A stretch of 64,000 nucleotides of DNA, taken from Chryseobacterium pennipullorum (GTDB lineage: Bacteria > Bacteroidota > Bacteroidia > Flavobacteriales > Weeksellaceae). The stretch is from NCBI RefSeq assembly GCF_003384725.1, contig NZ_QNVV01000024.1:1-64000 (forward strand). Direction: 5' to 3'. Of this stretch, positions 52,715 through 61,589 are shown in pieces. A program made the translations under genes and the position numbers. Under the pieces are notes generated by a model that saw only the letters and a program-made list of their open reading frames with translations, searched no databases and was not told where the DNA came from. The stretch's first letter is position 1, and every line of letters starts with the position of its first letter.

Positions 52715-52738
52715 TGAATATTTTGATGTGTTTTTTTA

Positions 52739-53503
52739 TTATTCTTTAATCAGTTTTTCGTACGCTGTACTTCCATCCTTCAGCTTAATCTCAAAGTAAT
52801 AATTTCCTGGCTGCAGATCTTTAATACTGATATTGTCAGTACCGGCCTGCAATGACTTCACCTTTCTTCCCGACGATTCGTAGATATCAATGGTTTTTAT
52901 CCTGTCGGAGTTTTTGAGACTGACTGTTTCTTTAGCCGGATTTGGATACAGCTTCACTTTTTTACTTTCAGAAGCAGCAATTTCCTGTGTAGACAGGTTG
53001 CTGGCAGTCATTGTCAAGGTAGTGTATCCCCTGTTGGCAAAGCTATGCTGAACAAGAGCCGTACTTCCTCCTCTGGCGTAAAAAATGTCGAGCGGACCTG
53101 CTGCATTCGGGATTGAATAATCGCCTGCGCTGCCAGCAAGACTTCGGGTGGCCACAATGGTTCGTGTACTTCCTGATACGGTATTGGACGTAATGGTCCA
53201 GTCCTGTGTGGTATCTGCGGTTGGAGCGACACCAATACCATTAAAGGTATAATCAAGGTTAGAATTGGTAGTGGAATTGACATTGTAGATAAAGCCATCG
53301 GCGCCCACCGCCATTCCGTCGTCTCCCGCACCTATAGCCAGATAGGAAGTACTGTTTCCTGTAAGCGTCAGGGTCGCCTGACTAGGTGTGGTTTCAAGCT
53401 TCACGGTCATTCCGGTCCCTCCCAGGGCTACGGTGCCTGAAGTAAACTGTGCCCACGCAAGATTCGCAGTGAGCAGTCCCAGGGCAAGTAAAGTTGTTTT
53501 CAT
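52739..53503 (-). CDS. Secreted protein with type A T9SS sorting domain
   Basis: A 254-aa exported protein with signal peptide (MKTTLLALGLLTANLAWAQ). The central region (about 20-170) is Thr/Ser/Ala-rich, beta-type, with GTVALGGTGMTVKLETTPSQ and TLTMTASN. The last 75 residues are a clear type A T9SS domain: KVKLYPNPAKETVSLKNSDR, IKTIDIYESSGRKVKSLQAG and DLQPGNYYFEIKLKDGSTAY. Thus it is likely secreted via type IX secretion. It is the last gene of the five-gene operon; its role with YceI and cytochrome c is unknown. Confidence 0.9.
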   Translation of the reverse strand: MKTTLLALGLLTANLAWAQFTSGTVALGGTGMTVKLETTPSQATLTLTGNSTSYLAIGAGDDGMAVGADGFIYNVNSTTNSNLDYTFNGIGVAPTADTTQDWTITSNTVSGSTRTIVATRSLAGSAGDYSIPNAAGPLDIFYARGGSTALVQHSFANRGYTTLTMTASNLSTQEIAASESKKVKLYPNPAKETVSLKNSDRIKTIDIYESSGRKVKSLQAGTDNISIKDLQPGNYYFEIKLKDGSTAYEKLIKE

Positions 53504-53506
53504 ATT

Positions 53507-54031
53507 TTAATTTTTTAAGATGTTTATGATTTCCGGCTTACCGGTTTTTAAAGCATATTCAAAGGGAGTCATTCCCATTTGATCCTTGATTGATTTATCC
53601 GCTTTATAGTGAAGCAATAATTCGATCAGTTCTTTATTTCCTAATTTTACGGCCCAGAAAAGAGGGGTAGATCCGGTACCATCTGCAATATTAGGATCTG
53701 CATTTTTCTTCAGGAGTCTTTCTGCCAGGTTTCGATTGTACTTTATAGCCAGCCCCGCCAGTGCAGTTCCTTCATTACTTTTGTAGTTGACATCCTTTAC
53801 ATGATCAATCAGAAATTCCGCCACCTCCACATTTCCCCTGTAACAGGCAAGAATCAACGGTGTAAAACCGCTTTCATTGGTTTGATTCACGATATCCGGA
53901 TTCTGCTTCATCAGGGCCTGAACTTCAGCAACAGTTCCGCTTCTTGCAATATCAAATATAGATTTCGCTTTTTCCTGGGCAGTCAGTAGGGAAGCCAGGA
54001 ACAGGCTTAAGATAAAAATCAGATTTTTCAT
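53507..54031 (-). CDS. Exported ankyrin-repeat protein
   Basis: A 174-aa protein with signal peptide (MKNLIFILSLFLASLLTAQ). Four ankyrin repeats follow: TPLILACYRGNVEVAEFLID, TALAGLAIKYNRNLAERLLK, TPLFWAVKLGNKELIELLLH and TPFEYALKTGKPEIINILKN. An exported ankyrin protein likely binds a periplasmic partner. Its ATG overlaps the end of the YceI gene (ATGA), so it is translated with it. Related ankyrin proteins beside catalase/peroxidase genes have been tied to oxidative stress; that would be inference here. Confidence 0.93.
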   Translation of the reverse strand: MKNLIFILSLFLASLLTAQEKAKSIFDIARSGTVAEVQALMKQNPDIVNQTNESGFTPLILACYRGNVEVAEFLIDHVKDVNYKSNEGTALAGLAIKYNRNLAERLLKKNADPNIADGTGSTPLFWAVKLGNKELIELLLHYKADKSIKDQMGMTPFEYALKTGKPEIINILKN

Positions 54032-54573
54032 TGCTTTGTCAGGGTATAATTATACTCGATATTCACATTTTCTGCCACTTTCTTGGTCACCATCTTGGGA
54101 ATGGTGACTTTATAATCTGCAGGTCTGGCAACAAAACCTCCCTGCATATAAATTTTACCATCTTTTGAATACATGGTTGCTGCAGAGGAAACCGCTTTAT
54201 CTACTCCATGAAAATTAAGAGTCCCATTCACGGTATATTTCTGGGGCGTTGCAGTAAGTTTTGTTTTGTCAAAATTGATAATTTTCCCTTTAAAAGTTGT
54301 TTTCGGATATTTGGCTGACTCTGCATAACTTTCATTGAAGTGTTCTTCCATAAGCTTGGTTTTAAAATGGAAGTTTTTCACTGCTGAAACGGAGGCCATT
54401 TCACCGGTATCGGCATTCAGAACCACAATGTTATTGTCGTCCTGAGCGTAGATATCCTCAAACAAAGGCACAGAGGCCTCAAAGGTCACTTTACCTGTCT
54501 TGGAGCTGTATTTCTGTGCCGAAGTGTAGCCTGTCAAAAGCAGAAAAACACTAATTGCTATTAAATTTTTCAT
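54028..54573 (-). CDS. YceI-family periplasmic lipid/isoprenoid-binding protein
   Basis: A 181-aa exported protein with signal peptide (MKNLIAISVFLLLTGYTSAQ). The mature part is a YceI lipocalin-like barrel: YSSKTGKVTFEASVPLFEDI, NVEYAE-type strands, TPQKYTVNGTLNFHGVDKAV and VTIPKMVTKKVAENVNIEYN. Members bind long isoprenoids or fatty acids. It lies between the cytochrome c and ankyrin genes in one operon; a role in respiratory quinone handling is possible but unproven. Confidence 0.92.
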   Translation of the reverse strand: MKNLIAISVFLLLTGYTSAQKYSSKTGKVTFEASVPLFEDIYAQDDNNIVVLNADTGEMASVSAVKNFHFKTKLMEEHFNESYAESAKYPKTTFKGKIINFDKTKLTATPQKYTVNGTLNFHGVDKAVSSAATMYSKDGKIYMQGGFVARPADYKVTIPKMVTKKVAENVNIEYNYTLTKQ

Positions 54574-54585
54574 ATCAAATATTTG

Positions 54586-54936
54586 TTAGTTTTCAGATAG
54601 TCCGTCGGCTTTCCACTTGATGAAAATATTGATCTGCGCTGCAGACAGTGAACCTCCTTTCGGCATTTTTCCAGGATCTCCATTAGGTCTTTGGATACGG
54701 TCCAGGATTCCGTCGATATTATTTTTTGCCTGTTCGTAAGTAGCCAGGGGCTTATTGAAGCCGTCAGCAGAATGGCATCCTATACAATTATTATCGATAA
54801 TGGGTTTTACATCTTTTACATAGTTTACCGGCGCCGTAATAGGAGTATTGTCTGAAATCTCTTCATAGGTTCTGCTGTCACATGCTATGAGCAGCACAGC
54901 TGATAAAAGGATCGGTATGTAGGATAATGTTCTCAT
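54586..54936 (-). CDS. Lipoprotein cytochrome c, single heme
   Basis: A 116-aa c-type cytochrome anchored by lipid: ATG 54936 starts the signal, lipobox ends at Cys19 (LLIACDS). The heme motif NNCIGCHSADGF (C51-x-x-C-H55) is present. The distal Met is M91 in DPGKMPKGG. It is the size of a single-heme cytochrome, similar to planctomycete-type cytochrome-like small lipoproteins in Bacteroidota. Electron-transfer partner unknown. It is adjacent (1 bp gap) to the upstream DUF5777 barrel gene. Confidence 0.93.
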   Translation of the reverse strand: MRTLSYIPILLSAVLLIACDSRTYEEISDNTPITAPVNYVKDVKPIIDNNCIGCHSADGFNKPLATYEQAKNNIDGILDRIQRPNGDPGKMPKGGSLSAAQINIFIKWKADGLSEN

Positions 54937-54937
54937 A

Positions 54938-55780
54938 TCAAAAAACTCTATAAAGATTAAACCCAAAGAAAATCTGTCCTTTCCCCCAATTTCCTGACGC
55001 GTTGGTCAGATATCCGATGTCCGAATTGACCTGGGAATTCGAAAATAAAAGCTGGAAAACGTGTCCCCCGGTTTCTATATCTACTCCCAGCGAGAGAGGA
55101 TTTTTATAAAAACTGTGATTGTCAAAATTCACAAAGTATTCGGCATTCACGGATACTCTTTTTGAAATTTTATACCGTCCGCCCAATCCTGCTAAAAACT
55201 GATTTTTATCTTCTGTTGCCGGCTCATATAGATTCTTATGGACAAAAGAAGGGGTAAGCTGAAGTGATAATTTATCGTTAAATCTTCTTGAGATCAATGC
55301 CTGGGTAAGGTAGGCGAGCCTGTCACTGAATTTGAGATAAGGATAATTATCTTTATCCAGGTCGGTATTTATTCCCATTACATTGTATCCAACGATATCT
55401 ACCGGAAAGTTTTCATTTTGTTTCAGTAACCTGTATTTGACGCTGCCTTCGAAAGTTTTCATAAAGGTCTCCCTGGAAAGGCTGACAGAGACCGCATCGG
55501 TAAGACCATAAATGACCCCCAGCTTTGTAGAGGCATTATCCAGTCCAAAGAAGTTTTTAAAACCCGTACTTACGTCTCCAAACCTGTGTGCTACGATGAT
55601 GTACCATTCTTTTTTTGCCGGTAATTTTGTGGACTGTCCCGTGACGATCTGCAGGGCTTTGAAAGCAGGCTGTGAGGTTTCGGTATTCGGGGTAAGGGTA
55701 TCAATATCTTTCAGCAGATCTTCCTGAGCAAAGGCAAAAACTGATGAAAATACTGACAAAAATAAGAGAGCTTTTGCCAT
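54938..55780 (-). CDS. DUF5777-type outer-membrane beta-barrel protein
   Basis: A 280-aa exported protein with signal peptide (MAKALLFLSVFSSVFAFAQE). The body is a beta-barrel starting LKALQIVTGQSTKLPAKKEW-like YIIVAHRFGDVSTGFKNFFG, with regular strands KLSLQLTPSFVHKNLYEPAT and terminal NWGKGQIFFGFNLYRVF ending in Phe. It matches DUF5777. First gene of the operon with cytochrome c, YceI, ankyrin and T9SS genes. A CRP-like site lies 59 bp upstream, so the operon probably responds to the adjacent Crp/Fnr protein. Confidence 0.9.
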   Translation of the reverse strand: MAKALLFLSVFSSVFAFAQEDLLKDIDTLTPNTETSQPAFKALQIVTGQSTKLPAKKEWYIIVAHRFGDVSTGFKNFFGLDNASTKLGVIYGLTDAVSVSLSRETFMKTFEGSVKYRLLKQNENFPVDIVGYNVMGINTDLDKDNYPYLKFSDRLAYLTQALISRRFNDKLSLQLTPSFVHKNLYEPATEDKNQFLAGLGGRYKISKRVSVNAEYFVNFDNHSFYKNPLSLGVDIETGGHVFQLLFSNSQVNSDIGYLTNASGNWGKGQIFFGFNLYRVF

Positions 55781-55838
55781 ATTACAATTTTAGTTTAATT
55801 ATGATATAGCAAACTTATAGAGATATCAATTCAAAAAT

Positions 55839-55856
55839 TGGTGATAAAAGTCACCA
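55839..55856. promoter_or_regulatory. CRP-like operator upstream of the envelope/cytochrome operon
   Basis: TGGTGA-TAAAAG-TCACCA is a perfect inverted repeat with the GTGA-N6-TCAC geometry of CRP sites. It sits between the operon start (55780) and the Crp/Fnr gene (55926-56564), whose recognition helix has the CRP-type R-E-x3-R residues. This links regulator and target. Confidence 0.65.
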
Positions 55857-55925
55857 GAAAAATTGTTTTTATCAATGATAAAACAAAAACCTTTAAAACA
55901 ATTCAAATTAGACTTATCTAACAAT

Positions 55926-56564
55926 TTAATTATCAGGAACTTTCAATCCTTCCTTAGTCTGGAAAATTTCGCCATCACTTTCTATTTTTTTCAGGACCCT
56001 GCTCACTACTTCGCGGGAAGTCCCCAGACTGCTGGCAATTTCACGATGGGTAATCTTTATAGGGTTGTTGCCTGTAAGGGAAATTTGCTGCCTAATATAA
56101 TTCAGGACTCTTTTATCGAGTCTGTGAAAAACAGCATCATTTACCATATTCATCACTTCAGAGAAGCGTCTGTCATATTCGCGGTAAAAAAGCTTATTGA
56201 TTTCAGGAAATTTAATCAGCCACTCATGCATAATGGAAACAGGAACCAGCAGGGCTTCAGAGTCTTCTTCTGCAACAGCATACACTTTACTTACATAATC
56301 TGTAAAGATTGAGGAAAAGGTCATCAGACAACTGTCGCTGGGCTTGATAAAATAATAGATCAGCTCGCGTCCGTCATTAAGGGTAAATACCTTAATAGAG
56401 CCTTTCAGAAGGAAAGGTACGTATCTGTTTTTTTGTCCTTCCCTTACGATTTCGGTTTTCGACTTTATATCTGCAATGATAGCCTGCTGCTGAAGTTCAC
56501 TTATAAAGTCATCCCCCAAAAAACCAAATTTGCTAAGGATGAATTCATCATGAGTAATAATCAT
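55926..56564 (-). CDS. Crp/Fnr-family transcriptional regulator
   Basis: A 212-aa regulator. The N-terminal cyclic-nucleotide-binding-like barrel is residues about 20-125 (VREGQKNRYVPFLLKGSIKV and GRELIYYFIKPSDSCLMTFS). It lacks the R-E cAMP-binding signature, so cAMP is not supported, and no Fe-S Cys cluster is present. The HTH (about 165-200) reads ITHREIASSLGTSREVVSRV, with R184, E185 and R189 aligned to the CRP residues that read GTGA. It precedes the barrel/cytochrome/YceI operon, same strand, and the TGGTGA-N6-TCACCA site between them is the probable target. The signal is unknown. Confidence 0.93.
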   Translation of the reverse strand: MIITHDEFILSKFGFLGDDFISELQQQAIIADIKSKTEIVREGQKNRYVPFLLKGSIKVFTLNDGRELIYYFIKPSDSCLMTFSSIFTDYVSKVYAVAEEDSEALLVPVSIMHEWLIKFPEINKLFYREYDRRFSEVMNMVNDAVFHRLDKRVLNYIRQQISLTGNNPIKITHREIASSLGTSREVVSRVLKKIESDGEIFQTKEGLKVPDN

Positions 56565-56760
56565 ATCTTTCTGCTTTTTCTAAAAACAAAAATAGGAAAA
56601 TGAACTATTGCTATGCTACTTTTTCATTTTATTAAATAATAATTAACAAAACCACCAGCATATTGAATTTTAAAAAACCATAATCAGATAAATTATATAA
56701 TTCCAGCAATTACATTGATCCGTTAAAACGGGGCTGATTCCTGTTTAATGGATAAAAAAA

Positions 56761-56790
56761 ATACCCCGGTTTTTTTACCGGGGTATCCTA
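56761..56790 (-). terminator. Terminator of the rpo operon
   Basis: ATACCCCGGT pairs with ACCGGGGTAT; on the minus strand a T-run follows. It lies 20 bp behind the DUF3467 stop. Confidence 0.88.
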
Positions 56791-56808
56791 TTTATTGTAA
56801 AAGAAATC

Positions 56809-57114
56809 TTACGCTTGTACGTTGTTTCCGCCTAATACGAAAGGCTCAACTTCTTTGATTTCTCCGAACTGCTGCTCGTAGTTAGCGATGTTCTGCTGAA
56901 GAGCGCTTAATACTCTTTTTGCATGAAGTGGAGCAAGAATTACTCTTGATCTTACTTTAGCTTGCTGAACACCTGGCATCAACTGAATAAAGTCTACTAC
57001 AAATTCAGATGGAGAGTGGTTTACCAATGCTAAGTTAGCATAGATACCAGCCGCTACCATTTCGTTTAATTCGATGTTGATGTTTCCGTCTTGTGGATTT
57101 TGATTGTTGTCCAT
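56809..57114 (-). CDS. DUF3467 domain-containing protein
   Basis: A 101-aa acidic protein. NIELNEMVAAGIYANLALVN and SPSEFVVDFIQLMPGVQQAK then VILAPLHAKRVLSALQQNI match the conserved DUF3467 core. It has no known biochemical function. It is 87 bp downstream of rpoC, in the same leftward unit ending in a strong terminator, as in most Flavobacteriia; hence it may be expressed with the RNA polymerase. Confidence 0.93.
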   Translation of the reverse strand: MDNNQNPQDGNINIELNEMVAAGIYANLALVNHSPSEFVVDFIQLMPGVQQAKVRSRVILAPLHAKRVLSALQQNIANYEQQFGEIKEVEPFVLGGNNVQA

Positions 57115-57201
57115 TGTTATAAATTATGTTTTTAAAATTCGAAATTTGAGATTGTGAAAATATAAAAATAATTCCAAACCCCAAATTTCAAATCATTAAT
57201 T

Positions 57202-60200
57202 TTAGTTAAGGTCTTCGAATTCTTTCTTAGAGCCTACAATAACATTCTGGTATTCTTTAAGACCCGTACCTGCAGGGATTCTGTGACCTACAATTACGTT
57301 TTCTTTAAGTCCTCCAAGAGCATCTACTTTACCAGCAACCGCCGCTTCGTTAAGAACTTTAGTTGTTTCCTGGAATGATGCTGCAGACATGAACGATTTC
57401 GTTTGAAGGGCAGCTCTTGTAATACCTTGTAATACTGGAGTTGCTGTAGCAGGAAGAGCTTCTCTTACTTCTACCAGATTTTGATCTTCACGTCTTAGCT
57501 TAGAGTTCTCATCTCTCAGTTCTCTTGCAGTAATCATCTGACCTGGGCTGAATTCTTTAGAATCACCAGCATCAACCACTACCTTCAGACCGAATACTCT
57601 GTTGTTTTCTTCAAGGAAGTCATATTTGTGCTCAAGAGCTCCTTCAAGGAACTGAGTATCACCTCCATCTACGATCGATACTTTTGTCATCATCTGTCTT
57701 ACGATGATTTCGAAGTGCTTGTCGTCGATTTTTACCCCCTGAAGACGGTAAACTTCCTGAATCTCGTTAACTAAGTATTCCTGAACGGCAGTTGGGCCTT
57801 TAATTCTTAGAATATCTTCCGGTGTAATAGAACCGTCAGAAAGTGGAGAACCAGCTCTTACGAAGTCATTCTCCTGTACTAAGATCTGGTTAGATAATTT
57901 AACTAAATAAATTTTTCTTTCTCCAGTTTTAGCTTCTACGATCAATTCTCGGTTACCTCTCTTAATTTTTCCGTAAGAAACTACCCCGTCGATTTCAGTA
58001 ACAACAGCTGGGTTTGAAGGGTTTCTTGCTTCGAATAATTCGGTAACTCTCGGAAGACCTCCGGTGATATCCCCTGCTTTTGCAGATTTTCTTGGGATCT
58101 TGATTAAGACTTTACCAGCCTTGATCTTTTCACCATCGTTAACCATTAAGTGGGCTCCTACCGGTAAGTTGTATGCTTTCTGCTCAACTCCTTTAGAATC
58201 TACCACCTTCAAGGTAGGTACGGCTTTCTTATTTCTGGATTCAGAGATTACTTTCTCTTCGAATCCTGTCTGTTCGTCAATTTCAAGCTGGAATGAAATA
58301 CCCTGGATAATATCTTCGTATTCTACCTTACCGGCAGTTTCAGCAATAATTACCGCGTTATAAGGATCCCATCTACAGATAGTATCTCCTTTCTTCACTT
58401 TATCACCTGGTTTTACCGCCAATATAGATCCGTAAGGTACGTTAGCTACCATTAATGGAGTTCTGGACTCATTATCAGCAACTAATCTGAATTCTGTTGA
58501 ACGGGAAACTACTACTTCAGCAGTATTTCCGTTTTCATCTTCAGAAGTAATCGTTCTTACTTCATCCATTTCCACGATACCATCTCTTCTGGCAACGATA
58601 GATGGGTTTTCTGATACGTTTCCTGCAGTACCCCCTTGGTGGAAGGTTCTCAACGTAAGCTGAGTACCTGGTTCCCCAATAGATTGTGCTGCAATTACAC
58701 CTACCGCTTCACCCATGTGGATCACTTTACCTGTTGCTAAGTTTCTACCGTAACATTTCGCACAGATCCCTTTCTTAGCTTCACAAGTTAATGGTGAACG
58801 AACCTCAACAGCTTCTAAACCTGCTTCTTCGATTTTCTTCGCCAATTCTTCAACAATCACCTGATCTGCAGTAGCAATCAACTCATCGGTTTCAGGATCA
58901 TAGATATTATGTAGAGATACTCTACCTAAGATTCTTTCAGAGATTCTTTCAACGATCTCGTCATTTTTCTTCAGTGCAGTAACTTCTGTTCCTCTTAGTG
59001 TTCCACAGTCGTCTTCTGTAACGATAACATCCTGTGCAACGTCTACCAATCTTCTGGTTAGGTAACCAGCATCGGCAGTCTTAAGAGCGGTATCCGCAAG
59101 ACCCTTACGGGCACCGTGGGTAGAGATAAAGTACTCTAGGATCGAAAGACCTTCCTTAAAGTTCGCAAGGATCGGGTTTTCGATGATCTCCGCTCCGGTA
59201 GAACCGGCTTTTTGCGGTTTTGCCATCAAACCTCTCATCCCTGACAACTGACGGATCTGTTCTTTAGAACCCCTCGCCCCAGAGTCAAGCATCATGTATA
59301 CAGAGTTGAAACCACCTTGGTCGGTTTTCATTCTGCTCATGATCATTTCAGTTAATCCTGCGTTGGTATTGGTCCAAACGTCGATTACCTGGTTATAACG
59401 TTCTGTATCGGTAATCAGACCCATGTTATAGTTGGCTCTAATTTCGTCTACTGTTTCAATTGAAGTAGCAATCATCTGCTTTTTCTCCACAGGAACTACG
59501 ATATCTCCTAATGAGAATGATAGACCTCCTTTGAATGCATTTGAATATCCCAGATCTTTCATGGCATCAAGGAACTTCACTGTTGTAGGGAAATCCGTAT
59601 CAGCAAGGATCTTACCGATAACGTTTCTCAATGATTTCTTAGTAAGAAGTTCATTGATGTATCCTACCTGCTTCGGTACAATCTGGTTGAATAGAATTCT
59701 ACCTACAGAAGTTTCGATCAATCTTGTTACGATTTCTCCGTTTTCTTTGATAGGAAGTCTACATCTTACCTTAGCATTTAATGAAACTCTACCTTCTGCG
59801 TAAGCGATTTCAGCTTCCTCAGGAGAATAGAATGCAAGTCCTTCCCCTTTTACTTTCATCTCTTCTGTAGAGCTAAGTTCTTTCGTCATGAAATAAAGAC
59901 CAAGAACCATGTCCTGAGAAGGTACTGTAATTGGAGAACCGTTGGCAGGGTTCAAGATGTTTTGAGAACCTAGCATTAGCAATTGAGCTTCAAGGATCGC
60001 TTCTGGTCCTAACGGCAAGTGTACCGCCATCTGGTCACCATCGAAATCGGCATTGAAGGCCGTAGTTACTAACGGGTGTAGCTGGATTGCCTTACCTTCG
60101 ATCATCTTAGGTTGGAAAGCCTGAATACCCAGTCTGTGAAGCGTAGGTGCTCTGTTCAATAGAACAGGGTGACCTTTCATCACGTTTTCAAGGATATCAT

Positions 60201-61467
60201 AAACTACGGGTTCTTTTCTATCAATAATTCTCTTCGCAGATTTTACTGTTTTTACAATCCCTCTTTCAATTAGTTTTCTGATGATAAACGGTTTGTACAA
60301 TTCAGCTGCCATATCTTTAGGGATACCACATTCGTGAAGCTGTAAGTTTGGACCTACAACAATTACGGAACGTGCAGAGTAATCTACCCTTTTCCCTAGC
60401 AAGTTCTGACGGAAACGACCTTGTTTACCTTTCAATGAATCAGAAAGTGATTTCAATGGTCTGTTTGATTCAGATTTTACTGCAGAAGATTTTCTTGTGT
60501 TATCGAATAATGAATCTACTGATTCCTGAAGCATACGCTTCTCGTTTCTCAAGATTACTTCAGGAGCTTTGATCTCCAATAATCTCTTTAAACGGTTATT
60601 TCTAATAATTACTCTTCTGTAAAGGTCATTCAGGTCGGAAGTTGCAAAACGTCCTCCATCCAATGGAACCAATGGTCTTAGTTCTGGTGGGATAACAGGA
60701 AGTACACGCATAATCATCCACTCCGGTCTGTTGATCATTCTTGTATTAGCACCTCTTAATGCTTCTACCACGTTCAATCTCTTCAGAGCTTCAGTTCTTC
60801 TTTGCTTAGAACCTTCGTTGTGAGCTTTGTGTCTCAAATCGAAAGACAAGGCATCAAGATCGATTCTTTTTAAAAGATCTTCAACAGCTTCAGCACCCAT
60901 TCTGGCGATGAATTTGTTCGGATCAGAATCATCAAGATACTGGTTTTCTACAGGAAGAGTCTCCATGATATCCAGGTACTCTTCTTCTGTAAGGAATTCC
61001 ATAGCATCAAAATCAGAACCGTCCAATTTTTTAGCAATACCCTGCTGAATCACTACATACCTTTCGTAGTAAATGATCATGTCTAATTTCTTAGAAGGAA
61101 TTCCTAATAGGTAACCGATTTTGTTTGGTAACGAACGGAAATACCAGATGTGTGCAATGGGAACTACAAGGTTGATGTGCCCGATTCTCTCTCTTCTTAC
61201 TTTTTTCTCAGTAACTTCTACACCACAACGGTCACAAACAATCCCTTTATAACGGATTCTTTTGTACTTACCACAAGCACACTCATAATCCTTTACAGGA
61301 CCAAAGATTTTCTCACAGAATAGCCCGTCTCTTTCAGGCTTATGAGTTCTGTAGTTAATAGTTTCCGGCTTTAAAACTTCTCCTCTGGAATCCTGAAGAA
61401 TGGATTCCGGTGAAGCTAAACCGATGGTTATTTTATTAAATCTACTTGATTTATTTTTATTTGACAT
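57202..61467 (-). CDS. rpoC: DNA-directed RNA polymerase subunit beta'
   Basis: A 1421-aa full-length beta' subunit. The N-terminal zinc finger is YECACGKYKRIRYKGIVCDR with CGVEV. The active-site NADFDGDQMAVHLPL supplies the three Asp that bind catalytic Mg. The trigger-loop/bridge region includes GARGSKEQIRQLSGMRGLMA and CGTLRGTEVTAL. A second zinc site is SPLTCEAKKGICAKCYGRNL. It is 122 bp downstream of rpoB in the same operon. Nothing unusual in length or motif. Confidence 0.98.
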   Translation of the reverse strand: MSNKNKSSRFNKITIGLASPESILQDSRGEVLKPETINYRTHKPERDGLFCEKIFGPVKDYECACGKYKRIRYKGIVCDRCGVEVTEKKVRRERIGHINLVVPIAHIWYFRSLPNKIGYLLGIPSKKLDMIIYYERYVVIQQGIAKKLDGSDFDAMEFLTEEEYLDIMETLPVENQYLDDSDPNKFIARMGAEAVEDLLKRIDLDALSFDLRHKAHNEGSKQRRTEALKRLNVVEALRGANTRMINRPEWMIMRVLPVIPPELRPLVPLDGGRFATSDLNDLYRRVIIRNNRLKRLLEIKAPEVILRNEKRMLQESVDSLFDNTRKSSAVKSESNRPLKSLSDSLKGKQGRFRQNLLGKRVDYSARSVIVVGPNLQLHECGIPKDMAAELYKPFIIRKLIERGIVKTVKSAKRIIDRKEPVVYDILENVMKGHPVLLNRAPTLHRLGIQAFQPKMIEGKAIQLHPLVTTAFNADFDGDQMAVHLPLGPEAILEAQLLMLGSQNILNPANGSPITVPSQDMVLGLYFMTKELSSTEEMKVKGEGLAFYSPEEAEIAYAEGRVSLNAKVRCRLPIKENGEIVTRLIETSVGRILFNQIVPKQVGYINELLTKKSLRNVIGKILADTDFPTTVKFLDAMKDLGYSNAFKGGLSFSLGDIVVPVEKKQMIATSIETVDEIRANYNMGLITDTERYNQVIDVWTNTNAGLTEMIMSRMKTDQGGFNSVYMMLDSGARGSKEQIRQLSGMRGLMAKPQKAGSTGAEIIENPILANFKEGLSILEYFISTHGARKGLADTALKTADAGYLTRRLVDVAQDVIVTEDDCGTLRGTEVTALKKNDEIVERISERILGRVSLHNIYDPETDELIATADQVIVEELAKKIEEAGLEAVEVRSPLTCEAKKGICAKCYGRNLATGKVIHMGEAVGVIAAQSIGEPGTQLTLRTFHQGGTAGNVSENPSIVARRDGIVEMDEVRTITSEDENGNTAEVVVSRSTEFRLVADNESRTPLMVANVPYGSILAVKPGDKVKKGDTICRWDPYNAVIIAETAGKVEYEDIIQGISFQLEIDEQTGFEEKVISESRNKKAVPTLKVVDSKGVEQKAYNLPVGAHLMVNDGEKIKAGKVLIKIPRKSAKAGDITGGLPRVTELFEARNPSNPAVVTEIDGVVSYGKIKRGNRELIVEAKTGERKIYLVKLSNQILVQENDFVRAGSPLSDGSITPEDILRIKGPTAVQEYLVNEIQEVYRLQGVKIDDKHFEIIVRQMMTKVSIVDGGDTQFLEGALEHKYDFLEENNRVFGLKVVVDAGDSKEFSPGQMITARELRDENSKLRREDQNLVEVREALPATATPVLQGITRAALQTKSFMSAASFQETTKVLNEAAVAGKVDALGGLKENVIVGHRIPAGTGLKEYQNVIVGSKKEFEDLN

Positions 61468-61558
61468 AATTTTTTTTAGATTTTAGATTTCAGATTTCAG
61501 ATTTCCGAAGAAATCGTCATTCCAAATTCAAGGATTATAAAATTGTTAGAGTGTCATT

Positions 61559-61579
61559 GTCTGACATTTTATGTCAGAC
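61559..61579 (-). promoter_or_regulatory. Perfect hairpin between rpoB and rpoC
   Basis: GTCTGACAT pairs with ATGTCAGAC across TTT, 10 bp behind the rpoB stop. It could act as mRNA processing or attenuation site; there is no clear U-tract. Confidence 0.45.
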
Positions 61580-61589
61580 GTCTGATCTC

